64,000 nt of DNA from Pseudomonas anatoliensis (GTDB taxonomy: Bacteria > Pseudomonadota > Gammaproteobacteria > Pseudomonadales > Pseudomonadaceae), in contig NZ_JACVHC010000003.1 of the NCBI RefSeq assembly GCF_017976235.1, positions 744,001 to 808,000 on the forward strand. The letters run 5' to 3'. A program made the translations under genes and the position numbers. Below the pieces are notes generated by a model. It was not told where the DNA came from, made no database searches, and saw only the letters and a list, made by a program, of their open reading frames with translations. Below, piece after piece: positions 13,926 to 23,219 of this stretch. Position 1 is the stretch's first letter. Each line of letters begins with the position of its first letter.

Positions 13926-14813
13926 GTGGAAAAGTTTAAAGGCGCCTTGCTGGTAGGCGCTCTGCGGCTGTTTGCCCTGCTGCCATGGCGGGCGGTGCAG
14001 GCCGTGGGTTCGGCAATTGGCTGGATCATGTGGAAAACCCCCAACCGCTCCCGCGATGTAGTGCGGATCAACCTCGCCAAATGTTTTCCACAGATGGACC
14101 CGGCCGAGCGCGAGCGTCTGGTCGGCCAGAGTCTGAAAGACATCGGCAAGTCCCTGACCGAAAGCGCCTGCGCGTGGATCTGGCCGGCGCAGCGCTCCAT
14201 CGATCTGGTGCGCGAAGTCGAAGGCCTCGACGTGCTCAAAGACGCATTGGCCTCGGGCAAAGGCGTGGTCGGCATCACCAGTCACCTGGGCAATTGGGAA
14301 GTGCTCAACCACTTCTATTGCAGCCAGTGCAAACCGATCATTTTCTACCGTCCACCCAAGCTCAAGGCTGTGGATGAATTGCTGCGCAAGCAGCGCGTGC
14401 AGTTGGGTAACAAGGTTGCCGCGTCAACCAAGGAAGGCATTCTCAGCGTCATCAAGGAAGTGCGCAAAGGTGGTGCAGTGGGCATTCCCGCTGACCCGGA
14501 ACCGGCCGAATCAGCGGGGATTTTCGTACCCTTCTTCGCCACGCAGGCGCTGACCAGCAAATTCGTGCCGAACATGTTGGCCGGTGGCAAAGCCGTCGGC
14601 GTGTTCCTGCATGCGCTGCGCCTGCCCGACGGTTCCGGCTACAAGGTGATCCTTGAAGCCGCGCCGGAAGCGATGTACAGCACCGATACCGCCGAGTCCT
14701 GCGCTGCCATGAGCAAAGTCGTCGAGCGTTACGTGGCAGCGTATCCAAGCCAGTACATGTGGAGCATGAAGCGCTTCAAGAAGCGTCCACCGGGCGAAGA
14801 ACGCTGGTACTGA
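13926..14813 (+). CDS. lpxL: Lipid A biosynthesis acyltransferase (LpxL/HtrB family)
   Basis: A 295-aa inner-membrane acyltransferase adding a secondary fatty acyl chain to lipid A. The catalytic HX4E-type motif is HLGNWE at about residues 120-125, after an N-terminal hydrophobic stretch. The start is GTG at 13926, preceded by AGGAG. It lies 40 bp after tag, in the PA0011 position. Whether it adds laurate to the 2 or the 2' position cannot be read from sequence alone. Confidence 0.9.
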   Translation: MEKFKGALLVGALRLFALLPWRAVQAVGSAIGWIMWKTPNRSRDVVRINLAKCFPQMDPAERERLVGQSLKDIGKSLTESACAWIWPAQRSIDLVREVEGLDVLKDALASGKGVVGITSHLGNWEVLNHFYCSQCKPIIFYRPPKLKAVDELLRKQRVQLGNKVAASTKEGILSVIKEVRKGGAVGIPADPEPAESAGIFVPFFATQALTSKFVPNMLAGGKAVGVFLHALRLPDGSGYKVILEAAPEAMYSTDTAESCAAMSKVVERYVAAYPSQYMWSMKRFKKRPPGEERWY

Positions 14814-14829
14814 GCAAATTGGCACACTC

Positions 14830-14838
14830 TGTGGATAA
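14830..14838 (-). other. Consensus DnaA box (intergenic, first of a pair)
   Basis: Perfect TTATCCACA on the minus strand, in the lpxL-pilZ gap. A second box in the opposite orientation begins 57 bp downstream, with a REP unit between them. Confidence 0.6.
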
Positions 14839-14841
14839 CCA

Positions 14842-14876
14842 GTAGGAGCTGCCGCAGGCTGCGATCTTTTGATCTT
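14842..14876. repeat. Single REP unit, GTAGGAGCTGCCG family
   Basis: One copy containing GTAGGAGCTGCCGCAGGC and TGCGATCTTTTGATC, the same unit as in the 6169-6237 and 50231-50314 pairs but without an inverted partner here. It sits between two DnaA boxes. Confidence 0.75.
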
Positions 14877-14886
14877 GCGCCTGCGG

Positions 14887-14895
14887 TTATCCACA
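14887..14895 (+). other. Consensus DnaA box (intergenic, second of a pair)
   Basis: Perfect TTATCCACA on the plus strand, 27 bp before the pilZ ATG. It could affect pilZ transcription if DnaA binds it. Confidence 0.6.
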
Positions 14896-14921
14896 ACCCG
14901 TTCATCAAAGGGCGCGAGAAG

Positions 14922-15161
14922 ATGTCCGAACACCGCAAATCATTCCGCATCAAGATCACCCACGACAGCTTCGGCGAATGCTTGGGTGAGACCCGCAACC
15001 TGTCGCCCACCGGCGTCTATGTCCAGCATCCGCGCCTTGCCTCGTTGCCCAAAGGCGCTGTGGTCTATGGCCAGGTGCAGGATTTACCCGCAGGCGCGCC
15101 GCGAGTGCGGATGGAAGTGGTGACGGTGGATGCCGAGGGGATCGGCCTGCGCTACTTGTGA
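14922..15161 (+). CDS. PilZ-domain protein
   Basis: A 79-aa single-domain protein of the PilZ family, matching PA0012. It has the two c-di-GMP-binding signatures of the family: RxxxR in RKSFR near residue 5-9 and an N/DxSxxG motif as NLSPTG near residue 25-30. Single PilZ domains act as c-di-GMP receptors; the target here is unknown. It lies in a window that also carries GGDEF and EAL proteins. Confidence 0.87.
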   Translation: MSEHRKSFRIKITHDSFGECLGETRNLSPTGVYVQHPRLASLPKGAVVYGQVQDLPAGAPRVRMEVVTVDAEGIGLRYL

Positions 15162-15176
15162 GTAAGATCCGCTGAC

Positions 15177-15491
15177 TTATTGCGCCTGACGATCGAGCTT
15201 CTTCAGAAACACCGTCATTTCTTTCTCGGCCTGCTTGTCGCCATGGGCGCGGGCGGCTTCCAGACCGTGTTCCCACGCCTGACGCGCGGCGGCGTGATCG
15301 CCCTGCGCCAGTTGCGCCTTGCCCAACAGTTTCCAGGCTGCCGAGTATTTCGGATCGAAGCCGACGCAGCGCTGGAAATGCTCGGCGGCCTTGGCGTTTT
15401 CCCCAAGATCCAGATAACCCTTGCCCAAGCCGAAGCGCAGCAGGGAGTTATCCACACCCTTGGCGAGCATTTTTTCCAGGGATTCGAGCAT
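15177..15491 (-). CDS. Tetratricopeptide-repeat protein
   Basis: A 104-aa protein made of TPR-like helical repeats (for example LRFGLGKGYLDLGENAKAAE and SAAWKLLGKAQLAQGDHAAA), with no signal peptide, so probably cytoplasmic and a protein-interaction scaffold. I chose ATG at 15491 (MLESLEKMLAKG), with AGGA about 9 nt upstream; a longer reading would cross a REP element. It corresponds to the short hypothetical PA0013. A DnaA box lies within it at 15448-15456. Confidence 0.8.
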   Translation of the reverse strand: MLESLEKMLAKGVDNSLLRFGLGKGYLDLGENAKAAEHFQRCVGFDPKYSAAWKLLGKAQLAQGDHAAARQAWEHGLEAARAHGDKQAEKEMTVFLKKLDRQAQ

Positions 15492-15538
15492 GGGTTGAGT
15501 CCTTTTCGGGTGTGTCAGGGAAGATGTGTGGCGCCACC

Positions 15539-15628
15539 ATCGCTGGCAAGCCAGCTCCCACAGGGATCTCTGCTGGGCATCACATTTGTGAACAACCAAA
15601 AACCTGTGGGAGCTGGCTTGCCAGCGAT
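15539..15628. repeat. REP inverted pair, GTGGGAGCTGGCTTGCC family
   Basis: Two 26-bp inverted copies (15539-15564 and 15603-15628) containing GTGGGAGCTGGCTTGCCAGC, with a 38-bp spacer. The same family recurs at 40275, 40435 and 42426. It lies between the TPR gene start and the trkA stop. Confidence 0.87.
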
Positions 15629-15658
15629 AGGGCCAGTCTGATCACCAGATAATCCGGA

Positions 15659-17035
15659 TCAGAAAAAGCTCAACCCCACATGGAACAGCTTCTCCACATC
15701 ACGAATATGCTTTTTATCCACAAGGAACAGAATCACATGGTCGCCCGCTTCGATCACCGTATCGTCGTGGGCAATGATCACTTGATCATTGCGGATCACC
15801 GCGCCGATGGTGGTGCCCGGCGGCAGGCCGATTTTCTCGATGGGCTTGCCGATGACCTTGCTCGACTTGGCATCACCGTGGGCAATCGCCTCGATCGCTT
15901 CCGCCGCACCGCGACGCAATGAGTGCACGCTGACGATATCGCCACGGCGCACGTGGGCCAGCAGCGTGCCGATGGTCGCCAGTTGCGGGCTGATGGCAAT
16001 GTCGATGTCGCCGCCCTGGATCAGGTCGACGTAAGCCGGGTTGTTGATGATCGTCATCACCTTCTTCGCCCCCAGCCGTTTGGCCAGCAGCGACGACATG
16101 ATGTTGGCTTCGTCGTCGTTGGTCAGTGCGAGGAAAATATCCGCGTCGGCGATGTTCTCTTCCATCAGCAAGTCGCGATCCGAGGCGCTGCCCTGCAACA
16201 CCACGGTGCTGTCGAGGGTGTCGGAGAGATAGCGGCAGCGCGCCGGGCTCATCTCGATGATCTTCACCTGATAACGGCTTTCAATGGCTTCGGCCAGCCG
16301 CTCGCCGATCTGCCCGCCGCCGGCGATGACGATGCGCTTGTAAGTCTCATCGAGACGGCGCATTTCGCTCATCACGGCGCGAATATCCTCACGCGCGGCG
16401 ATGAAGAAGACTTCGTCATCGGCTTCGATCACCGTGTTGCCTTGCGGCAAAATCGGCCGGTCGCGGCGGAAAATCGCAGCGACGCGGGTCTCGACATTCG
16501 GCATGTGCTCGCGCAATTGCCGCAGTTGCTGACCGACCAGGGGTCCGCCGTAGTAAGCGCGTACGGCCACCAGTTGCGCCTTGCCTTCAGCGAAGTCGAT
16601 CACCTGCAAAGCACCGGGATGCTGGATCAGGCGTTTGATGTAGTTGGTCACCACTTGCTCGGGGCTGATCAACACGTCGACCGGAATGGCTTCGTTCTGG
16701 AACAGCTGCTCTTCGCGGTTCAGATAGGACGCTTCGCGCACCCGGGCGATCTTGGTCGGGGTGTGGAACAACGTGTGGGCGACCTGGCAGGCGACCATGT
16801 TGGTTTCGTCGCTGTTGGTCACCGCCACCAGCATGTCGGCGTCGTCGGCGCCGGCCTGGCGCAGCACCGACGGCAGCGAGCCACGGCCCTGCACGGTGCG
16901 GATGTCGAGGCGATCACCAAGGTCGCGCAAGCGCTCGCCATCGGTGTCGACCACCGTGATGTCATTGGCTTCGCTCGCCAAGTGTTCAGCCAGCGAACCG
17001 CCGACCTGTCCTGCACCGAGGATGATGATTTTCAT
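15659..17035 (-). CDS. trkA: Trk potassium uptake regulatory subunit TrkA
   Basis: A peripheral membrane NAD-binding protein that gates the TrkH/TrkG K+ channel. The 458-aa protein has two tandem RCK units: a first Rossmann motif GAGQVGG at residues 7-13 and a second GGGQIGE around residue 240, each followed by a TrkA-C domain. It is 22 bp from rsmB, matching PA0016-PA0017. A DnaA box lies near its 3' end (15714-15722). Confidence 0.96.
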   Translation of the reverse strand: MKIIILGAGQVGGSLAEHLASEANDITVVDTDGERLRDLGDRLDIRTVQGRGSLPSVLRQAGADDADMLVAVTNSDETNMVACQVAHTLFHTPTKIARVREASYLNREEQLFQNEAIPVDVLISPEQVVTNYIKRLIQHPGALQVIDFAEGKAQLVAVRAYYGGPLVGQQLRQLREHMPNVETRVAAIFRRDRPILPQGNTVIEADDEVFFIAAREDIRAVMSEMRRLDETYKRIVIAGGGQIGERLAEAIESRYQVKIIEMSPARCRYLSDTLDSTVVLQGSASDRDLLMEENIADADIFLALTNDDEANIMSSLLAKRLGAKKVMTIINNPAYVDLIQGGDIDIAISPQLATIGTLLAHVRRGDIVSVHSLRRGAAEAIEAIAHGDAKSSKVIGKPIEKIGLPPGTTIGAVIRNDQVIIAHDDTVIEAGDHVILFLVDKKHIRDVEKLFHVGLSFF

Positions 17036-17057
17036 CCAGTCACTCCAATGAATCCGT

Positions 17058-18368
17058 TTAGCCGCGTGCGGCAGCGATCTTGATCAGTTTGGCGTAGTAG
17101 AACCCGTCATGCCCGCCCTGCTGGGCCAGCAGTTGGCGACCATGGGGCTGCTTGATCCCGGCGGTCGTGGCCAAGTCCAGCTCGCGTGCGCCAGGGGTGC
17201 GCTCAAGGAACGCGGCAATGACTTCGGTGTTCTCGGTCGGCAGGGTCGAGCAGGTGGCGTAAAGCAGGATGCCGCCGACTTCGAGGGTTTTCCACATCGC
17301 CTCGAGCAACTCACCTTGCAGTTGCGCGAGGGCGACGATGTCGTCGGGCTGACGGGTCAGTTTGATGTCCGGATGACGGCGGATCACCCCGGTGGCCGAG
17401 CACGGTGCGTCGAGCAGGATGCGCTGGAACGGTTTGCCATCCCACCATTTCTCGATATCACGACCGTCGGCAGCGATCAGCTCGGCGCTGAGGCCGAGGC
17501 GTTCGAGGTTTTCTCGCACGCGCACCAGACGCTTGGCTTCCAGATCCACCGCCACCACGCCGGCCAGTGCAGGCTCGGCTTCAAGGATGTGGCAAGTCTT
17601 GCCACCGGGTGCGCAGCAGGCGTCGAGCACCCGTTGGCCCGGCGCCAGATCGAGCAGATCGGCGGCCAGTTGTGCGGCTTCGTCCTGCACGCTGATCCAG
17701 CCTTCGGCGAACCCCGGCAGGCTGCGCACATCGGCAGCGGCTTCAAGAATGATGCCGTCGGCGCTGAAGACACACGGCGTTGCGGCGATACCGGCTTCAG
17801 TCAGTAGACCGAGGTAGGCGTCGCGGCTGTGATGGCGACGGTTGACCCGCAGAATCATCGGCGGATGCGCGTTGTTCGCTTCGCAGATCGCTTCCCACTG
17901 CTCTGGCCAGAAAGCCTTCAGGGATTTTTGCAGCCAGCGTGGGTGGGCGGTGCGTACCACTGGATCGCGTTCCAGCTCGGCGAAAATCGTTTCGCTTTCA
18001 CGTTGGGCATTGCGCAGTACGGCATTGAGCAGGCCCTTGGCCCAAGGCTTTTTCAGCTTGTCGGCGCAACCGACGGTTTCACCGATGGCGGCGTGGGCCG
18101 GGACACGGGTGTAGAGCAACTGATAGAGGCCGACCAGCAGCAGCGCCTCGACATCGGCATCCGCAGCCTTGAACGGCTTTTGCAGCAATTTTTCTGCCAG
18201 TGCCGACAGCCGTGGCTGCCAGCGCGCGGTGCCGAACGCCAGATCCTGAGTGAAACCGCGATCGCGATCCTCGACCTTGTCCAGTTGCGTCGGCAGAGAG
18301 CTGTTGAGCGAGGCTTTGCCGCTGAGTACGGCGGCGAGTGCCTTGGCGGCGGCCAGACGCGGATTCAT
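17058..18368 (-). CDS. rsmB: 16S rRNA m5C967 methyltransferase RsmB (Sun)
   Basis: A SAM-dependent enzyme methylating C967 of 16S rRNA. The 436-aa protein has an N-terminal NusB-like helical domain (about 1-140) and a C-terminal Rossmann methyltransferase with [10 protein letters not shown], the PCS cysteine of LDAPCSATG and the catalytic cysteine of ATCSTLP. I chose ATG at 18368 ([15 protein letters not shown]), which overlaps the fmt stop by 4 bp and gives the family length. It forms def-fmt-rsmB-trkA with its neighbours. Confidence 0.95.
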   Translation of the reverse strand: MNPRLAAAKALAAVLSGKASLNSSLPTQLDKVEDRDRGFTQDLAFGTARWQPRLSALAEKLLQKPFKAADADVEALLLVGLYQLLYTRVPAHAAIGETVGCADKLKKPWAKGLLNAVLRNAQRESETIFAELERDPVVRTAHPRWLQKSLKAFWPEQWEAICEANNAHPPMILRVNRRHHSRDAYLGLLTEAGIAATPCVFSADGIILEAAADVRSLPGFAEGWISVQDEAAQLAADLLDLAPGQRVLDACCAPGGKTCHILEAEPALAGVVAVDLEAKRLVRVRENLERLGLSAELIAADGRDIEKWWDGKPFQRILLDAPCSATGVIRRHPDIKLTRQPDDIVALAQLQGELLEAMWKTLEVGGILLYATCSTLPTENTEVIAAFLERTPGARELDLATTAGIKQPHGRQLLAQQGGHDGFYYAKLIKIAAARG

Positions 18369-19324
18369 TGTGCGTCCACCACTGCGCCGAGCACGGTGCC
18401 GACGGCGAATTTCTCGCGGCGGCTGTTGAACAGATCGCTGAAGTTCAGCGCCTTGCCGCCGGGCAATTGCAGGCGGGTCAGGCACAGCGCCTGTTCGCCG
18501 CACGCGACGATCAAACCGTCCTTGCTGGCGCTGAGGATTTCACCCGGTGCGCCGTTGCCCTGAGCTACAGTCGCCGCGAGCACTTTCAATGCTTCACCGT
18601 TGAGGGTGCTGTGGGTGATCGGCCACGGATTGAAAGCGCGAACCAGACGTTCCAGCTCGACGGCCGGGCGGCTCCAGTCGATGCGTGCTTCGTCCTTGTT
18701 CAGTTTGTGCGCGTAGGTGGCGAGGTCGTCGTTCTGCACTTCGCCTTCAAGAGTGCCAGCAGCCAGACCGGCAATCGCTTGCACCACCGCGGGTGGGCCC
18801 ATCTCGGCGAGACGGTCGTGCAGTGTGCCGCCGGTGTCTTCGCCAGTGATCGGCGTGACGACCTTGAGCAACATCGGACCGGTGTCGAGGCCGGCTTCCA
18901 TGCGCATCACGGTCACGCCGCTTTCGGCATCGCCCGCTTCGACGGCGCGCTGAATCGGCGCCGCACCGCGCCAGCGAGGCAGCAAGGATGCGTGGCTGTT
19001 GATGCAGCCCAGACGCGGAATATCGAGCACCACTTGCGGCAGGATCAGGCCGTAGGCGACCACCACCATCAAGTCCGGCTTCAATGCAGCGAGTTCAGCC
19101 TGAGCGTCAGCGTTGCGCAACGTCGGCGGCTGCAACACCTGGATATTATTTTCCAGCGCCAGCTGTTTAACCGGGCTCGGCATCAGTTTTTGCCCGCGAC
19201 CGGCCGGACGATCCGGTTGGGTGTAGACCGCAACGATCTCGTAAGGGCTGCTCAGCAGGGCCTTGAGGTGCTCGGCGGCGAATTCCGGGGTGCCGGCAAA
19301 AACGATGCGCAGTGGCTCGGTCAT
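18365..19324 (-). CDS. fmt: Methionyl-tRNA formyltransferase
   Basis: It formylates initiator Met-tRNA with 10-formyl-THF. The 319-aa protein has the N-terminal [12 protein letters not shown], the catalytic region [15 protein letters not shown] and a C-terminal OB-like tRNA-binding domain. It lies between def and rsmB; a terminator-like hairpin separates it from def. Confidence 0.97.
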   Translation of the reverse strand: MTEPLRIVFAGTPEFAAEHLKALLSSPYEIVAVYTQPDRPAGRGQKLMPSPVKQLALENNIQVLQPPTLRNADAQAELAALKPDLMVVVAYGLILPQVVLDIPRLGCINSHASLLPRWRGAAPIQRAVEAGDAESGVTVMRMEAGLDTGPMLLKVVTPITGEDTGGTLHDRLAEMGPPAVVQAIAGLAAGTLEGEVQNDDLATYAHKLNKDEARIDWSRPAVELERLVRAFNPWPITHSTLNGEALKVLAATVAQGNGAPGEILSASKDGLIVACGEQALCLTRLQLPGGKALNFSDLFNSRREKFAVGTVLGAVVDAQ

Positions 19325-19352
19325 TGAATGGCTCTCTATGGCAAAGCTTCAT

Positions 19353-19384
19353 AAAAAGAAAAAGGCTTGCCGCAGCAAGCCTTT
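19353..19384 (-). terminator. Hairpin with T-rich tail between def and fmt
   Basis: A perfect 10-bp stem (19361-19370 with 19375-19384) with a 4-nt loop, followed on the minus strand by TTCTTTTTA. It sits 12 bp after the def stop and 36 bp before the fmt start, so it probably reduces readthrough from def into fmt, which may have its own promoter or receive partial readthrough. Confidence 0.75.
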
Positions 19385-19395
19385 GAAGGAGGGCA

Positions 19396-19902
19396 TCAAG
19401 CGTTCTGGCGATGGAGCTTTTCCAGTTTCTTCTTGATCCGGTCGCGCTTGAGCGTGGACAGGTAATCGACGAACAATTTGCCATTGAGGTGGTCGCATTC
19501 GTGCTGGATGCACACCGCGAGCAGGCCTTCGGCGATCAGCTCATAGGGCTTGCCGTCGCGGTCCAGCGCCTTGATCCTGACCTTCTGCGGGCGGTCGACG
19601 TTTTCATAGAAACCCGGCACCGAAAGACAGCCTTCCTGATACTGATCCATTTCTTCGGTCAGCGATTCGAACTCGGGGTTGATGAACACCCGCGGCTCGG
19701 AGCGGTCTTCGGAAAGGTCCATCACGACGATACGTTTGTGCACGTTGACCTGGGTCGCGGCGAGGCCGATGCCCGGCGCTTCATACATTGTTTCAAACAT
19801 GTCATCGACCAACTGACGCACTTCGTCGTCCACTACAGCCACAGGCTTGGCGATAGTACGCAGACGCGGGTCCGGAAATTCGAGGATGTTTAAAATGGCC
19901 AT
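19396..19902 (-). CDS. def: Peptide deformylase
   Basis: A metallo-enzyme removing the N-formyl group from nascent proteins. At 168 aa it has all three family motifs: [15 protein letters not shown] (metal-binding Cys) and QHECDHLNG (HEXXH). I chose ATG at 19902 ([15 protein letters not shown]), the usual N-terminus; the open frame continues upstream but without family sequence. It is divergent from the LysM gene. Confidence 0.97.
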   Translation of the reverse strand: MAILNILEFPDPRLRTIAKPVAVVDDEVRQLVDDMFETMYEAPGIGLAATQVNVHKRIVVMDLSEDRSEPRVFINPEFESLTEEMDQYQEGCLSVPGFYENVDRPQKVRIKALDRDGKPYELIAEGLLAVCIQHECDHLNGKLFVDYLSTLKRDRIKKKLEKLHRQNA

Positions 19903-20061
19903 AGGCTGATTGCTGCACGTGTTGAGTAAAGTCGGGTCGATGGCCTGGCAGGTCCGAAGATGCAGGCTACCGTTGTGAAGCGTAGCTTGTGCATTTTGCT
20001 CAAGCGAGCCACGGGGGCTCTGACGATTCACGCGAGCGCACATGATAAAGGGATTCACTGC

Positions 20062-21087
20062 ATGAGGAAAACACTACTCGCCCTGCTGCTGTTGGCTTCG
20101 GCTGGCGCGGCGCACGGGCAAGTGCAACTCAGGGATGGTTTTCCACAGCAATACACGGTGGTTTCGGGGGACACCCTCTGGGACATTTCCGGTAAATACC
20201 TGCGCGAGCCCTGGCAGTGGCCACAATTGTGGCGGGCCAATCCGCAGATCGAGAACCCCAACCTGATCTATCCCGGCGACACGCTGACGCTCAGTTACGT
20301 CAACGGCCAGCCGCGCCTGACCCTCAATCGCGGCGAGTCGCGCGGCACCATCAAGCTCTCGCCACGCATTCGTACCAGCCCGGTGGCCGAGGCGATTCCG
20401 AGCATTCCACTCAAATCCATCAACAGCTTTCTGTTGAGCAATCGCATCGTCGACAAGGCCGAAGACTTCGACAAGGCGCCGTACATCGTCGCCGGCGATG
20501 CCGAACGGGTGCTCAGCGGTACCGGCGACCGCATTTTCGCTCGTGGCCAATTCGACCCGGATCAGCCGGTGTACGGCATCTTCCGACAGGGCAAGGTCTA
20601 CACCGATCCGCAGACCAAGGAGTTTCTCGGGATCAATGCCGATGACATCGGTGGTGGCGAAATCGTTGCCACCGAGGGCGATGTCGCCACCCTCGCCCTG
20701 CAACGCACCACCCAGGAAGTACGCCTTGGGGACCGCTTGTTCAGCGGCGAAGAGCGCTCGATCAACTCGAGCTTCATGCCCAGCGCGCCGACCAGCGACA
20801 TCAACGGCGTCATCATCGACGTGCCGCGCGGTGTCACCCAGATTGGTGCAATGGACGTGGTCACCCTGAACAAGGGCAAGCGTGACGGCCTGGCTGAAGG
20901 CAATGTGCTGGTGGTGATGAAAACCGGCGAAACCGTGCGCGACCGGATCACCGGTCAGCCACTGAAAATCCCCGACGAACGCGCCGGGTTGCTGATGGTA
21001 TTCCGCACCTACGACAAACTCAGCTACGGCCTCGTCCTTAACGCCTCGCGCTCATTGGCGGTGCTCGACAAGGTGCGAAATCCGTAA
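20062..21087 (+). CDS. Secreted LysM-domain protein
   Basis: A 341-aa exported protein with a signal peptide (about residues 1-20, [15 protein letters not shown]) and one N-terminal LysM domain (about 30-80, [17 protein letters not shown]) that binds peptidoglycan. The remaining 250 residues have no motif I can name. ATG at 20062 begins [11 protein letters not shown]. It is divergent from def and precedes dprA, as PA0020 does. In the dprA direction a DnaA box follows at 21114-21122. Confidence 0.87.
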   Translation: MRKTLLALLLLASAGAAHGQVQLRDGFPQQYTVVSGDTLWDISGKYLREPWQWPQLWRANPQIENPNLIYPGDTLTLSYVNGQPRLTLNRGESRGTIKLSPRIRTSPVAEAIPSIPLKSINSFLLSNRIVDKAEDFDKAPYIVAGDAERVLSGTGDRIFARGQFDPDQPVYGIFRQGKVYTDPQTKEFLGINADDIGGGEIVATEGDVATLALQRTTQEVRLGDRLFSGEERSINSSFMPSAPTSDINGVIIDVPRGVTQIGAMDVVTLNKGKRDGLAEGNVLVVMKTGETVRDRITGQPLKIPDERAGLLMVFRTYDKLSYGLVLNASRSLAVLDKVRNP

Positions 21088-21113
21088 GCGTGCTTAACAA
21101 GTTACCAACAGAG

Positions 21114-21122
21114 TTATCCACA
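21114..21122 (+). other. Consensus DnaA box upstream of dprA
   Basis: Perfect TTATCCACA in the 84-bp gap between the LysM gene and dprA, 50 bp before the dprA start. Confidence 0.6.
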
Positions 21123-21171
21123 GCTTGCTCCGAATGGTTCGGAGCTTATAACGATCAAGGATTGATCCATT

Positions 21172-22269
21172 ATGCTGTCAGCCTGTACGCCAGTTTCCCC
21201 TGCGGAACTGGAAGCGCGCCTGCGCTTGCACCGCTTGCCGGAAATCGGCCCGAAGCGCTTTCTAAAATTGCTCGAAGCCTTTGGCTCGGCGTCCAAAGCC
21301 ATCAGCGCCCCGGCCAGTGCCTGGCGTTCGCTGGGATTGCCGGCGGCGTGTGCCGAGGCGCGGCGATGTCCCGAAGTGCGCGATGGCGCCAGTCACGCAA
21401 TGCGCTGGCTAGAGCGGCCCAATCAACATTTACTGATGTGGGATCAAGCGGACTATCCGGCGCTGCTCGCACAGATTCCGGATCCACCGCCGCTGTTGTT
21501 TGTCGCCGGCGATCCACTGATTCTTGAAAAACCGCAACTGGCGATGGTTGGCAGCCGCCGTGCTTCGCGTCCGGGAATGGACACCGCCGCAGCCTTCTCT
21601 CGCTGCCTGGCGGGCGCCGGTTTTGTCATCACCAGTGGTCTGGCGCTGGGCATTGATGCCGCCGCACATCAGGCCGCGCTGGATGTCGGCGGGCAAACCG
21701 TGGGTGTGCTGGGCACCGGCCTGGAAAATTTTTATCCACAGCGCAATCAGCGGCTGGCCGACGCGATGATTGCCTCGGGCAGCGCAGTGCTTTCGGAGTT
21801 TCCGCTGGATGCCGGCCCGAGCGCCAGCAACTTCCCGCGGCGCAACCGGATCATCAGTGGTTTGTCCCTTGGCGTGCTGGTGGTCGAGGCGAGTGTCGCC
21901 AGTGGTTCGCTGATCACCGCGCGGCTGGCGGCGGAACAGGGACGAGAGGTTTACGCCATTCCCGGCTCGATTCATCACCCCGGCGCACGGGGCTGTCATC
22001 AGTTGATTCGCGATGGCGCGGTGCTGGTGGAAACCATAGAGCACATCCTCGAAGCCTTGCGCGGCTGGCAGCATTTACCGATGTCTACCGACACTCCCAA
22101 AGAGACTCATCCACTGCTCACGCTGCTGCACGCCGCACCGCATACCAGTGAGGGCTTGGCTGATAGCAGTGGCTGGGCATTGCCCAAAGTGTTGGCGGCC
22201 CTTACTGAACTGGAAATGGATGGCCGTGCGGTGTGTGAAAACGGTCGCTGGCTGGCCAGGACGAGCTAG
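21172..22269 (+). CDS. dprA: DNA-processing protein DprA (Smf)
   Basis: DprA binds incoming single-stranded DNA and loads RecA during natural transformation. The 365-aa protein has an N-terminal SAM-like helical part, a Rossmann-like core with MVGSRRAS, SGLALGIDAAAH and FPRRNRIISGLS, and a C-terminal winged-helix region (about 295-365). It precedes tsaC by 55 bp. A DnaA box lies inside it at 21732-21740. Confidence 0.95.
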   Translation: MLSACTPVSPAELEARLRLHRLPEIGPKRFLKLLEAFGSASKAISAPASAWRSLGLPAACAEARRCPEVRDGASHAMRWLERPNQHLLMWDQADYPALLAQIPDPPPLLFVAGDPLILEKPQLAMVGSRRASRPGMDTAAAFSRCLAGAGFVITSGLALGIDAAAHQAALDVGGQTVGVLGTGLENFYPQRNQRLADAMIASGSAVLSEFPLDAGPSASNFPRRNRIISGLSLGVLVVEASVASGSLITARLAAEQGREVYAIPGSIHHPGARGCHQLIRDGAVLVETIEHILEALRGWQHLPMSTDTPKETHPLLTLLHAAPHTSEGLADSSGWALPKVLAALTELEMDGRAVCENGRWLARTS

Positions 22270-22324
22270 GTTTTACAAGGAAGATCGGTAAACTGCGCGA
22301 AACCTGTTTGTGGAGAGTTTTTTC

Positions 22325-22882
22325 ATGGTCAACAGTTGGCGTGTGCAACAAGCCGCGCGAGAGATTCGCGCCGGGGCGGTGATTGCCTATCCAACCGAAG
22401 CTGTCTGGGGGCTGGGTTGCGATCCGTGGAATGAAGAAGCGGTGGATCGGCTGCTGGCGATCAAGAATCGTTCGGTCGACAAGGGCCTGATTCTGGTCGC
22501 CGACAATATTCGCCAGTTCGACTTTCTGTTTGAAGACTTCCCGCAGGACTGGATCGACCGCATGTCCAGCACCTGGCCAGGACCGAACACCTGGCTGGTA
22601 CCGCATCAGAACTTGTTGCCGGAATGGGTCACCGGGGTGCATGACACCGTCGCGCTGCGGGTCAGCGATCACCCGCAGGTGCGAGACTTGTGCTCAATGG
22701 TAGGGCCACTGATTTCGACATCGGCCAACCCGCAAGGACGTCCGGCGGCGCGCACGCGTTTGAGGGTCGAGCAGTATTTCCGCGGACAGATTGATCTGGT
22801 CCTGGGTGGAGAACTGGGTGGGCGCAAGAACCCCAGCGTGATCCGTGACCTGGCCAGCGGTAACGTCATTCGTCCTGACTGA
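22325..22882 (+). CDS. tsaC: Threonylcarbamoyl-AMP synthase (YrdC/Sua5 family)
   Basis: It makes threonylcarbamoyl-AMP for the t6A37 modification of ANN-decoding tRNAs. The 185-aa YrdC-domain protein has [13 protein letters not shown], the [10 protein letters not shown] substrate region and STSAN near the end. I chose ATG at 22325 ([14 protein letters not shown]), preceded by GGAGAG; an ATG 15 bp upstream in frame has no good ribosome site. In P. aeruginosa its next neighbour is qor; here an accessory cluster intervenes. Confidence 0.95.
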   Translation: MVNSWRVQQAAREIRAGAVIAYPTEAVWGLGCDPWNEEAVDRLLAIKNRSVDKGLILVADNIRQFDFLFEDFPQDWIDRMSSTWPGPNTWLVPHQNLLPEWVTGVHDTVALRVSDHPQVRDLCSMVGPLISTSANPQGRPAARTRLRVEQYFRGQIDLVLGGELGGRKNPSVIRDLASGNVIRPD

Positions 22883-22911
22883 CGTTCTGTTTCGAGCTTA
22901 TATAGATACAG

Positions 22912-22947
22912 GTAGTACTCCTCGGCTTTCAAGGTGAGGAGTACTAC
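22912..22947. promoter_or_regulatory. Perfect 12-bp inverted repeat in the leader of the accessory cluster
   Basis: GTAGTACTCCTC (22912-22923) and its exact inverse GAGGAGTACTAC (22936-22947) flank a 12-nt loop. There is no T run, so it is not a standard terminator. As RNA it would pair a Shine-Dalgarno-like GAGGAG with CUCCUC; GAGGAG lies 8 nt before an ATG at 22950. It could equally be a dyad operator. It sits 29 bp after tsaC and 214 bp before the first clear gene of the cluster. Confidence 0.6.
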
Positions 22948-22949
22948 AT

Positions 22950-23219
22950 ATGGCTGCGATTTTTCCTTCAACTAACCATCAAAATACAACAACTTTTTGT
23001 TTATATCTGTCTTTGCCGTGTCGGACTAATCGACGAACATTCAGTTTCAGTAACTTTTCCTACGTCATTATCAGAAATCGCGCAGTGGCGATATTTCTAA
23101 AAGCATCCATTATTTCAATGCGCTCAGAAAACTTCGATAAGTTAACGTCTGCGGAGAAGGAATGGATACTACGGATTTACAACTCACGGATTATCTGCAG
23201 GCACTTCAGGCGACATTAA
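22950..23219 (+). CDS. Doubtful 89-codon ORF in the leader of the accessory cluster
   Basis: An open frame starting at ATG 22950 with a strong Shine-Dalgarno (GAGGAG, 8 nt upstream) that is itself locked in the 22912-22947 inverted repeat. It overlaps the start of the next gene by 58 bp. The composition is very A+T-rich (about 38 % G+C over 22981-23160 by my count) and the product resembles nothing I know, so it may be leader RNA rather than protein. A translated leader ORF regulating the cluster is the interesting alternative. Confidence 0.2.
   Translation: MAAIFPSTNHQNTTTFCLYLSLPCRTNRRTFSFSNFSYVIIRNRAVAIFLKASIISMRSENFDKLTSAEKEWILRIYNSRIICRHFRRH

Noticed and set aside
15923..17083. A 386-codon frame antisense to trkA
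   Set aside because: Shadow of a certain gene; His- and Gln-rich composition typical of reverse reading.
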